Assembly (NCBI RefSeq): GCF_900142845.1
Contig: NZ_FSRU01000001.1
Location: 3,286,001 to 3,350,000 of the forward strand
Reading direction: 5' to 3'
Source of the DNA: Paraburkholderia phenazinium
Lineage (GTDB): Bacteria; Pseudomonadota; Gammaproteobacteria; Burkholderiales; Burkholderiaceae
Length of the DNA: 64,000 nucleotides
Part shown: positions 28,132 through 36,043 of the stretch, piece by piece
Layout: each line of letters opens with the position of its first letter
How positions within the stretch are numbered: position 1 is the stretch's first letter
Position numbers and translations under genes: made by a program
The notes under the pieces: model-generated
Database searches by the model: none
Seen by the model: the letters and a program-made list of their open reading frames with translations, nothing else
What the model was told of the DNA's origin: nothing

Positions 28132-28824
28132 TCAGGAACCGAACATCCGCTCGAGTGCGTTTTCGAGGTGCACCCGCATCGCCTGGCCGGCCGCGGGACC
28201 ATCCTTGCGGCGGATCGCTTCGAGGACGGCCAGATGCTCGGCCTGCACGAGCCGCTGCCGCTCGACCGTCTTCACCAGCGACAGGTTGCGCGACAGGTTC
28301 ATGCTGAACACGATCTGCTCTTCGATGAAGGACATCACGGTGATGAAAAACGGATTCTTCGACGCCCGCGCGACGGCCAGATGAAACGAGAAGTCGTCCT
28401 TTGCGCCGATACCCTGGGTTTCGACGATGCGCTCCAGTTCGTCCCACGCGTGCTGGATCGCGGCGAGGTCTTCCGCCTCGGCTTTTTCCGCCGCGAGTTC
28501 GGCCGCACCGGCTTCGGTGACGATACGGAATTCGTAGCAGCGGCGAATATCGGAGAGCGTCTCGAGCGGCGCGAAGCGGCGCACGTCCGGATCGGGCCGG
28601 CGCGCCACCGTGGTGCCCGAACCGTGCCGCGTGACGATGATGCCGTCGGCACGCAGCCGGGCCAGCGCTTCGCGCACGGTGGGCCGCGAGGTTTCGAAAG
28701 TTTCGGCGAGCGCGTGCTCAGTGGGCAGGCGCTCACCTTCCTTGTACTCGCCTTCGAGTATGCGGTTCAGGATGTCGCTATAGATCTTGTCGGGCAAGCC
28801 CGTCGATTTGCGCTCGTTCATCAT
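28132..28824 (-). CDS. GntR-family regulator, FadR subfamily
   Basis: A 230-residue regulator. The N-terminal winged HTH reads EGERLPTEHALAETFETSRPTVREALARL and the C-terminal all-helical FCD domain has metal-binding residues in LAVARASKNPFFI and AVLEAIRRKD. It ends with a strong terminator. FadR-subfamily members often control sugar-acid catabolism, so the operator at 24380-24398 is its likely target. No exact copy of that palindrome is seen in its own upstream region. Confidence 0.9.
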   Translation of the reverse strand: MMNERKSTGLPDKIYSDILNRILEGEYKEGERLPTEHALAETFETSRPTVREALARLRADGIIVTRHGSGTTVARRPDPDVRRFAPLETLSDIRRCYEFRIVTEAGAAELAAEKAEAEDLAAIQHAWDELERIVETQGIGAKDDFSFHLAVARASKNPFFITVMSFIEEQIVFSMNLSRNLSLVKTVERQRLVQAEHLAVLEAIRRKDGPAAGQAMRVHLENALERMFGS

Positions 28825-29110
28825 CGATGAAGGGTTAGCTTGTCAGAATAGACCACGATTGTAAGGCAAACAGCGTGTGTTGCCCGCTTAAAGATGAGTC
28901 AAACGACCCCAACGCCGCCCGCAAAAGCCGACTGGGCGGCGCGGCGACTATATGACCCTACGAGCGGAAATTTGACAAGTGTTTGATTTACATCCTGACA
29001 AAACTGCACATTCTTCAGCGATCATTGAAGCTGGAATCGGTCATCAGGCGCCTTCGCACAGCCGACATCAGGCGCAGCCGGTCTCGAACCTTTCCGACGT
29101 GGAGTCCAAC

Positions 29111-29593
29111 ATGTACAAACGCATCCTCGTAGCGGTCGACGGCAGCAATACCTCCCGCCGTGCCTTTGAATCCGCCCTGAACCTGGCCAGTTCGATGGGC
29201 GCGGTGCTGCAGCCTTTCTATGTGGTGGAAAACACCCCGATGTACTTCGAAGCGCCCGGCTACGACCCGTCCATCCTGCGCAACCGGATGATCGAGCAGG
29301 GCAAGGAACTCGGCGCCGAGTTCACCCAGGCCATGCGCGAGCGCGGCGTCAGCGGTGAAGTGGCGGTCGGCGAGGCGTCCTCGCTCGACGACGTCTCCAC
29401 CGTCGTGCTGAAGGGCGCGGCCGCATTCAACGCCGACCTGCTCGTGATGGGTACGCACGGACGCCGCGGTGTCCAGCGGCTGTTCCTCGGCAGCGTCGCG
29501 GAGCGCTGCGTGCGGCAAGCGGCCTTGCCCGTGCTGCTGGTTCCATCGGCGGCGAGCCAGGAGCCAGGCGCGCAGGCAGACGCCTCTGCTTGA
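29111..29593 (+). CDS. Universal stress protein (UspA family)
   Basis: A 160-residue UspA domain protein starting [20 protein letters not shown] with GGAGTCCAAC upstream. The ATP-binding motif G-2x-G-9x-G-S is present in [18 protein letters not shown], so it belongs to the nucleotide-binding class. An extended open frame upstream has no Usp similarity and I leave it out. The next gene is FNR; together they suggest an oxygen- or stress-linked locus. Confidence 0.9.
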   Translation: MYKRILVAVDGSNTSRRAFESALNLASSMGAVLQPFYVVENTPMYFEAPGYDPSILRNRMIEQGKELGAEFTQAMRERGVSGEVAVGEASSLDDVSTVVLKGAAAFNADLLVMGTHGRRGVQRLFLGSVAERCVRQAALPVLLVPSAASQEPGAQADASA

Positions 29594-29795
29594 GCGTGCC
29601 GGGACACGGACCGGCCGGGCGGGCGGGCGCCATGGCGTCACGCGCTGGCCCGGCGTTCCTGGGGCGCGATGCAACCTGACAACCGTGTGATCCCGCTCAA
29701 ACGGAAGAAGCGCGGGCGCGCGTCATTTTGTCGCTAAACAGCGTTTAACCATGGTGGGACAATGGGTATGTTCTCCTTACAAATGGTCGTACACC

Positions 29796-30545
29796 ATGCT
29801 TACGCCCACCCCCGTTGTCCGCCCTTCTGCCCGCCGTGCGCCTGTGCGCCCGGCCGCCCGCAGCAGCGCGCGCTGTTCGAGTTGCGCGATGCGGCAACTG
29901 TGCATGCCGCAAGGTCTCTCGCCCGATGAACTGCCGAAGCTCGAAGCGCTGATCTGCAGCGCGCGCCCGGTACGGCGCGGCGAGGCGCTCTACCGTTCCG
30001 GGGACGCCTTCGACAATCTGTATGCGGTGCGCTCCGGCTCGCTCAAGACCACCATGGCGCACCGCGACGGCCGCGAACAGGTGACCGGCTTGCGCCTCGC
30101 GGGCGAGGCGCTCGGCCTCGACGGCATCAGCGACGACAAGCACGCGTGCAGCGCGACCGCGCTCGAGGACAGCACCGTCTGCATCGTTCCGTACGTCGCG
30201 CTCAAGCGTCTGTGCCGCGAAGTCGGCTCCATGCAGGAGCGCCTGCATAAGCTGATGGGCGAGCAGATCGTCCGCGAGGCCGCGCAAATGATGGTGCTCG
30301 GCTCGCTCTCCGCGGACGAACGGGTCGCCGCGTTCCTGCTCGACGTGTCGGAGCGCAACGCGCAACGCGGCTATTCATCGGCGGAATTCAATCTGCGCAT
30401 GACGCGCGAAGACATGGGCAGCTACCTGGGCACGACGCTCGAAACGGTCAGCCGCACCCTGTCAAGATTTCAAAAGCGCGGCCTGATCGACACGCAAGGC
30501 AAGTTCATCCGCATCGTCGATCTCGAAGGTCTGCGGGCGGTGTAG
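29796..30545 (+). CDS. fnr: FNR-type oxygen-sensing transcriptional regulator
   Basis: A 249-residue CRP/FNR regulator. The N-terminal cysteine cluster C27-x2-C30-x5-C36 (CSSCAMRQLC) and a later Cys in DDKHACSAT match the four ligands of the [4Fe-4S] cluster in FNR. The cyclic-nucleotide-like beta roll is followed by an effector helix and an HTH with MTREDMGSYLGTTLETVSRTL, the classical FNR recognition helix with E-x-x-S-R. Start ATG at 29796. It should switch genes at low oxygen by binding TTGAT-N4-ATCAA sites, none of which is obvious nearby. Confidence 0.9.
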   Translation: MLTPTPVVRPSARRAPVRPAARSSARCSSCAMRQLCMPQGLSPDELPKLEALICSARPVRRGEALYRSGDAFDNLYAVRSGSLKTTMAHRDGREQVTGLRLAGEALGLDGISDDKHACSATALEDSTVCIVPYVALKRLCREVGSMQERLHKLMGEQIVREAAQMMVLGSLSADERVAAFLLDVSERNAQRGYSSAEFNLRMTREDMGSYLGTTLETVSRTLSRFQKRGLIDTQGKFIRIVDLEGLRAV

Positions 30546-30677
30546 CCGCCCGCTGTTGCGGGCCTATCGGACGGCGCGGCCAGGGCGGCCGCGGCCTCCT
30601 CGCGTGCGCCTCCTTGGCACGTCTCCTGCGACTCAGGTACAGTCTTCAAACTGTCCCCCTCCAGGAGGCCCGGCGAT

Positions 30678-32036
30678 ATGAATCGCGACCCCGCCCCGCA
30701 TCATCCGCTGGTCCAGCGCCTGATCGACGCGCGTCACATTACCGACGCCCTCTTCTCCATCGTCAAACCCGAATACCTGTACGAACGGCCGATCCGCGAG
30801 CGTCACCGGATCGTGTTCTATATCGGGCATCTCGAAGCGTTCGACCGCAATCTGTTCGACGAGCGCCTGTGCTCGCTGCCCGCCTTCGATGCATCGCTCG
30901 ATGCGCTGTTCGCGTTCGGCATCGATCCCGTCGACGGCGGACTGCCGACCGATGTGCCGGGCGACTGGCCGTCGCTGGAAGCCGTGCGCGCGTACGGCGA
31001 GCAAGCGCGTGCGCAGATCGACCGCGAGCTGGCGGCCTTGAACGTCGACGGCCTGCCTCAAGGAAACGGCGCGCAGACCGGCTCGGCCGAGCAGTTGCTG
31101 AACGTCGCCATCGAGCATCGCCTGATGCACGCCGAGACCCTCGCTTACATGCTGCATCAGTTGCCGCTGGCGCAGAAGATTGCCGAGCGCAGCGAAGGCG
31201 AAGGGCAACGCCCCGGCTACGTCCCTCCCGCGCGGCATGCCGGTCGCACCCGCGAAGTGGATCACGCGCCGATGGTCAGCGTGCCGGCAGGCTCGACGCT
31301 GCTCGGCATGACGCGCGAAAGCGGCCGCTTCGGCTGGGATAACGAGTTCGGCGAATTGCGCATCGACGTGCCCGCCTTCGAGATCGACCGTTACATGGTG
31401 ACGAACGGCGCGTACCTCGAATTCGTCATGGCCGGCGGATATCGCCAGAGCACGTGGTGGAAAGACAAGGACTGGCTCTGGAAGGAAAGCGAGGCAATCA
31501 CCCACCCGGCGGGCTGGTCGCAACGTGCCGGCGACGGCGAGTGGCTGCTGCGCACCATGTTCGAAGAGCGCCCCTTGCCGCTCGATTGGCCGGTCTATGT
31601 CAGTCATGCCGAAGCGAGCGCCTACGCCCGCTGGGCCGGCAAAGCGCTGCCGAGCGAAGCGCAATGGCAACGCGCGGCCCACGGCGCGCCTCATGCGGCG
31701 TCGGGCAACTTCGATTTCCGTCACTGGGATCCGCAGGCCGTCGACGCCTATCCCGACAACATCAGCGCGTTTGGCGTGGAAGGCCAGTTCGGCAACGGCT
31801 GGGAATGGACGTCCACGCTATTCGACGCGTTGCCCGGATTCGAAGCGTTTCCGTTTTATCTGGGTTACTCCGCGAACTTCTTCGACGGGCAGCATTACGT
31901 GCTGAAGGGCGGCTCGGCGCGGACCGCGCAATGCATGTTGCGGCCCGCGTTTCGCAACTGGTTTCAGGCGCATTATCAGTATGTGTATGCGGGGTTTCGG
32001 TGTGTGCGGGCGTGTGACAAACAAAGCGTAAGTTGA
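30678..32036 (+). CDS. EgtB/SUMF1-type non-heme iron enzyme (DinB + FGE-sulfatase domains)
   Basis: A 452-residue protein with an N-terminal DinB-like four-helix domain and a C-terminal formylglycine-generating-enzyme fold. The three iron-binding histidines expected for EgtB-type sulfoxide synthases are present as His51 (YIGHLEAF), His147 and His151 (IEHRLMHAE). FGE-fold motifs include WDNEFGELRIDVPAFEID and WEWTSTLFDALPGF. Related enzymes make ergothioneine or selenoneine intermediates, but no egtD, senB or senC lies here. AGGAGG precedes the ATG. The last codons, after VRAC, overlap a candidate transposon end and may be foreign. Confidence 0.82.
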   Translation: MNRDPAPHHPLVQRLIDARHITDALFSIVKPEYLYERPIRERHRIVFYIGHLEAFDRNLFDERLCSLPAFDASLDALFAFGIDPVDGGLPTDVPGDWPSLEAVRAYGEQARAQIDRELAALNVDGLPQGNGAQTGSAEQLLNVAIEHRLMHAETLAYMLHQLPLAQKIAERSEGEGQRPGYVPPARHAGRTREVDHAPMVSVPAGSTLLGMTRESGRFGWDNEFGELRIDVPAFEIDRYMVTNGAYLEFVMAGGYRQSTWWKDKDWLWKESEAITHPAGWSQRAGDGEWLLRTMFEERPLPLDWPVYVSHAEASAYARWAGKALPSEAQWQRAAHGAPHAASGNFDFRHWDPQAVDAYPDNISAFGVEGQFGNGWEWTSTLFDALPGFEAFPFYLGYSANFFDGQHYVLKGGSARTAQCMLRPAFRNWFQAHYQYVYAGFRCVRACDKQSVS

Positions 32037-32090
32037 TCGTCAAAACAGCCTTATGCTTTATTGCAAATACTGGCCGACTTATGCTTTATT
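32013..32090. mobile_element. Candidate terminus of the Tn7-like element with short repeats
   Basis: TGTGACAAACAAAGCG begins at 32013 inside the last codons of the EgtB-like gene and has the TGT start expected for Tn7-type ends. Two exact copies of CTTATGCTTTATT follow at 32050-32062 and 32078-32090, 28 bp apart, as TnsB-binding repeats would be. A matching right end with inverted copies was not found; only a 7-bp AAGCATA at 38986-38992 resembles it. The 5-bp GGGCG before the TGT would be the target duplication. Confidence 0.5.
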
Positions 32091-32166
32091 TTCCCCACCC
32101 AAAGCGAATATGGAGGCGAGCAGAAAACGTGCGGGGTGTCTCGGGACGAGTATGAGCTGCCCCCAA

Positions 32167-33393
32167 CTAAAGCTTACCTCGTATTACCAGTTTCAGTATG
32201 CGACTGCTTTCCGTGCCGGGCCAGAACCCTGCCCCTGTCTCCGAGCGAGCAACGCACTCTGTAAGCCGGCCGCCCGTCGCCTCAACTTCTCTCTTGATCT
32301 CATGCAGCCTTTGCACGAGCCGTTGCCTACGCGCGCGACGCCTCTTGGCCCTTTCAATTTCGTCCTTTCTTCTTATGGTGGCTACTAGTTCCGGGAGTAT
32401 TACTTCCATCCTCCTTGGAGCGACGCGCACCGATTGCGCGAGTTCATGTAACGACATTCCAGGCATCTCACCAGCCGCCTGTTGAAACGCTAGAGCGAGC
32501 TCAGCATCGCGGATCGTCCTGCGGCGCGCCCGGGGGATAGCATCGGACGGCTGGTAAGCCCGCTCGATTTTCCCGTCAAGCAGACGTACGAGATTCGCGC
32601 CAGTTGTCAAGCATATCGTCATCAGCAAATCGATGGGGACCCTTGATCGGCCGCCAAGCGTATACAAGTGACCCACATCCATTCTAAAAAATCGGGATGC
32701 CTCCATTACGCTGCCGAACTCATCAACGAGGTGGCACAAGACCGCCTCAGCAGCGACGCCACGATCAAACTCCTTGCCATCCGATATCGCCGCAATCAGA
32801 TCGGCCATCTGCGAGGCGATTATAAGTTTGTTCCCGGTTGCCCGTCTTGCAGGGTGTTCGGAACAGCCATACGACACCGATCCACAGCATGGACATACAC
32901 CAAATAGATTCGGTGCCTTTGCGGACCCGTACTGCATCGGGATGAGACACGAGCAAGACATTAAGTCGATCTCATGGAATGGACATGCGTCCACTATGGA
33001 AATGTCCCACAGCACCCGGCCCCACGCATCTGGAAATGGAGATTCCTCAACACACACAGGGCAATAACGCCCGGCGCCATCTATCCCTCCGATCATTAAA
33101 GCGAAGTTATTTCGAAATGGTAGTAGTGCGCATTTATGAAGACCGTCGCAGCCCGTCGCTAAAGTGAGCGATTCTGCCTCTTTGCCCGGACTGTTATATC
33201 GATTGCGCAATCCGCGACGACTCGGATAAATTTCGGAAAGGTACGATTTTAATTTCACATAAGGTACGCAGTGCTGGAACGCGAGGCGACGCATGAAGCT
33301 TCCGACGCTTTCGCAGTCCCACAAACCGAGACCAATAGGCTTCAACGGATAAAGGATGGTTCCCGTCGTTTGCACATCTACCTGATTTACCAC
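32167..33393 (-). CDS. TniQ/TnsD-family target-selection protein, copy 1
   Basis: A 408-residue TniQ-family protein. The zinc-binding module is visible: CPVC in RYCPVCVEESPFPD, CPFH in IVDACPFHEIDLMSC and the C-x-C-C set in GVCPCCGSVSYGC. The middle carries an HTH-like stretch (EASRFFRMDVGHLYTLGG). In Tn7-like elements TniQ/TnsD proteins bind the attachment site and recruit TnsC. I choose a GTG start with AAAGG 8 bases upstream; a TTG 18 bases earlier is possible. It is last in the operon, 213 bp after the second tniQ, and lies next to the candidate element end. Confidence 0.82.
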   Translation of the reverse strand: MVNQVDVQTTGTILYPLKPIGLGLWDCESVGSFMRRLAFQHCVPYVKLKSYLSEIYPSRRGLRNRYNSPGKEAESLTLATGCDGLHKCALLPFRNNFALMIGGIDGAGRYCPVCVEESPFPDAWGRVLWDISIVDACPFHEIDLMSCSCLIPMQYGSAKAPNLFGVCPCCGSVSYGCSEHPARRATGNKLIIASQMADLIAAISDGKEFDRGVAAEAVLCHLVDEFGSVMEASRFFRMDVGHLYTLGGRSRVPIDLLMTICLTTGANLVRLLDGKIERAYQPSDAIPRARRRTIRDAELALAFQQAAGEMPGMSLHELAQSVRVAPRRMEVILPELVATIRRKDEIERAKRRRARRQRLVQRLHEIKREVEATGGRLTECVARSETGAGFWPGTESSRILKLVIRGKL

Positions 33394-33624
33394 GGTACGT
33401 ACCTTTATCAACTACTGCAACTAACCATTACGTATCGAAGACTCGACAATTCAAGAAATCTAGCCTACGCGCGCTAGAAGCAGATCGGCGAGCACGCTGT
33501 TTGGAGTTGGTGATCGAAAAACCTCGGGCAATGTGAACGACTAACCTGTCATCTCCTCGTTGGTGCAATCGCTGCACTTCGGCATCGCCCTACTCGCGCT
33601 GTACTAATGCAGCGGCTGACGAGA

Positions 33625-34956
33625 CTAGTCGTTCTGCGCATCCTGCTCACGCCTGAAAGGCTCTTCAAAGCGTGAGCCTCGACTTACACAAATGCCCGAT
33701 TCGAGCCACACATTGCGTAGCGTAACGGATTTACCTGCGTTCTTCAGATTCTGGGCAACGGATTCAATCGATGCTTGTGCCTCAAGTATGCGCGCGGCCG
33801 TATTAATGCTTCTTGCCGAGCGCCAACGCGCTGTGAGCATCGCCGCCTCCTCCGGCAGACGTTTCGAAATGGTTGAACGGTCGCAACCTATATAAGCCGC
33901 AACAGCCGCCACGGAGGGATCTTGCAGGACAGCAAGCGCAGAATCTATCTTTTCGCGCAACTCATCAAGAGAAGTGATCCGAGTTCGGCGCGCGTGAGGC
34001 TTATAGCGAAAGTCCGCCCCTTCGGAGCATTGCGCCGGGCCTCGCAACACATCAACGACATTTATACCGCATGCCGCGCAGAGCGCGAGCAGAGGGGCGT
34101 ACTTGATAAGCCTGACTCCGTGAATCCAATCGTATAGCCTGGCTTTGTTGAACCCGCATACTGCAGCTGCGCGAAATGGGAAGCCATCGCCTATCTGGGT
34201 CGCGAGCCCGCGGATACGCTCAGGCGCCAACGGTGCGTCAAAATTCTCGCCATCCGAGACCGCAGCAATGAGCATCGCTGACTGACGCGCCACCCACTGC
34301 TCTGCGAGCGACGCGCCTACGTGGGAAACCGCCCGGCAAGCGTAGGCGATCGAGCCACACTCGGTACAGACCCCTGGCATGTGAACTCTATGCCACCTCG
34401 GACGGCGTTGGGGTGTCTCCCGTCCGCATTCAGAATCGACCAGTCGCACCGCGTGAACCGGACAGCAACTGACTGCCTTAAGATCCCAAAGAAGCGGACG
34501 GTGCAGTTGGGCAAACTCTGCGGCTCCGTAGCACAGCGGACAGTGGCGAAGACGGAGAGAGGACATGCCCGCCAAATCTATGACGCCATCAAGAGAAGCT
34601 AGCGAAAGCCGACCGACCGCCTGAATTCCGGTCGCTCCGACGAGGGCGTCCCGGAGTGCCAGCGTGCGTTGCTTCGCAAAGACATCCACCGCGCGGTCTT
34701 TCATCCACGTCGAGAAATGACGCCAGATTTTGAAATCGTTTGCGGAATACCGCGCCAGTCCCATGTTGACCAGATCATCGACGCTAACGCAATGCGCCAA
34801 AGCCAACCTGCAAAGGTAACTCACCAGACCTTCGCAATCTCCCGTCCCTATCCCCATTGGCAGAAGCCCATAAAACAACGGAACAGGTTCTCGCGCCAGC
34901 GGTAGACCGGAACGCAAGTCTTCGGACATGGCGGACTGCATCGTATCTGCGTTCAC
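33625..34956 (-). CDS. TniQ/TnsD-family target-selection protein, copy 2
   Basis: A 443-residue paralogue of the neighbouring TniQ. The zinc module reads LRHCPLCYGAAEF, CCPVHAVRL and GVCTECGSIAYAC with the same order and spacing style. The HTH-like part is FRAAAVCGFNKARLYDWIHG. The GTG start at 34956 has GGAAGG upstream and follows the tnsC stop by one base, so it is co-translated. Two divergent TniQ proteins in one operon suggest two targeting routes, as with TnsD and TniQ in other Tn7-like elements. Confidence 0.82.
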   Translation of the reverse strand: MNADTMQSAMSEDLRSGLPLAREPVPLFYGLLPMGIGTGDCEGLVSYLCRLALAHCVSVDDLVNMGLARYSANDFKIWRHFSTWMKDRAVDVFAKQRTLALRDALVGATGIQAVGRLSLASLDGVIDLAGMSSLRLRHCPLCYGAAEFAQLHRPLLWDLKAVSCCPVHAVRLVDSECGRETPQRRPRWHRVHMPGVCTECGSIAYACRAVSHVGASLAEQWVARQSAMLIAAVSDGENFDAPLAPERIRGLATQIGDGFPFRAAAVCGFNKARLYDWIHGVRLIKYAPLLALCAACGINVVDVLRGPAQCSEGADFRYKPHARRTRITSLDELREKIDSALAVLQDPSVAAVAAYIGCDRSTISKRLPEEAAMLTARWRSARSINTAARILEAQASIESVAQNLKNAGKSVTLRNVWLESGICVSRGSRFEEPFRREQDAQND

Positions 34957-34957
34957 T

Positions 34958-36043
34958 TCACCTTCCCGCCACGAGCTTTTCCATCTCCGCAACGCGATCC
35001 AGATCAATGGTTGACTCATCGAAATTTTCTCTTATCAACATGGCTTCACCGGCCTCGACTGCTTTCCGGATCTTTTCGATAGAGTGCTTCTTCTTGAGCG
35101 CAACGGGTATGAAGCCTTCCTTCCACCTTCCCGAGTTCTCTATCTGGCAAATCAGACATCGCGTCAAAAATTCCTTCAGCAATCCGACGATACCTAACGT
35201 CGCCGTCAACAAGTCGCTTGCTACCAGTTCAAATCGCGGCACCAGCTCCAGTGGCCAGCGTTCCATCAGTTTTCTTATAATATTTTTGTACTCATCCACA
35301 TCGCTTTTGTTCCGAACTTTATCCGGTCGATCATTCCTGTACCGGCCGAGATAAACCATTTCGCCTCGCCGCACCACCTGGTCATAGTTTGTCACCATGC
35401 CGAACAGATCATAAGGCCCGATCAACAGAATCTGGGTTGAAACGGCGTCCGACAGGTCTTTCACCGAGTCCAAGGCTTTATCGTGATCACCATATCGCAG
35501 GATATGGAGAATTTCGTCAACGACGAGTAGCCGTGTGTCACGGTTTTTCAGCATCTGGCATACCGCATTTTGCAAAGCCGGGAGGTCAGCCCGACTACTC
35601 GAGCCGATCAGACGATTGTCCCGCACGCCCCATGAGCGCTTCGCGTCAATCATCGGTTCCTGACCTGCCTCCAGGATTTTTCTGAAAAAACCACCCCAGG
35701 ATACTTTTGCGGCTCCAAAAGCGGGCGCTCTCACATAAATATATGGCCGATGACCGGCTTCAGTCGAGTTCATCCGGGAACCAACTGTCTCGGCCAGCGC
35801 TGTCTTGCCCCCTCCGGTTGGCCCGAAAAGTGTAATTATTCCGGTATCGGTGCACGGCCCCAACAGATCCGTTAGCTTAGCTTCCGCACCGTCACGAAGA
35901 AGATGCTTTACTCTCAGCGAATAAAAGTAGCGAACTTTCTGCGCATCGGGAAGCGCGAGGACCTGCTCACGAGTCAGCCTGCTATACATCAGCCTCTCTT
36001 CGTACGTAATCCTGTGTATTGTCTTAGAGAAGTCCAGCTTCAT
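34958..36043 (-). CDS. tnsC: TnsC/TniB-type AAA+ ATPase
   Basis: A 361-residue AAA+ regulator of transposition. Walker A is GPTGGGKT (residues 74-81) and Walker B RLLVVDE (171-177). The N-terminal YSRLTREQVLALPDAQKVRYF and the sensor region TQILLIGPYDLFG are typical of TnsC/TniB. It would form the ATP-dependent platform that links TniQ with the TnsB transposase. I start at MKLDFSKTIHR with GGAGCGAGCCAG upstream, overlapping the tnsAB end by 20 bp. A longer frame upstream lies within tnsAB. Confidence 0.88.
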   Translation of the reverse strand: MKLDFSKTIHRITYEERLMYSRLTREQVLALPDAQKVRYFYSLRVKHLLRDGAEAKLTDLLGPCTDTGIITLFGPTGGGKTALAETVGSRMNSTEAGHRPYIYVRAPAFGAAKVSWGGFFRKILEAGQEPMIDAKRSWGVRDNRLIGSSSRADLPALQNAVCQMLKNRDTRLLVVDEILHILRYGDHDKALDSVKDLSDAVSTQILLIGPYDLFGMVTNYDQVVRRGEMVYLGRYRNDRPDKVRNKSDVDEYKNIIRKLMERWPLELVPRFELVASDLLTATLGIVGLLKEFLTRCLICQIENSGRWKEGFIPVALKKKHSIEKIRKAVEAGEAMLIRENFDESTIDLDRVAEMEKLVAGR

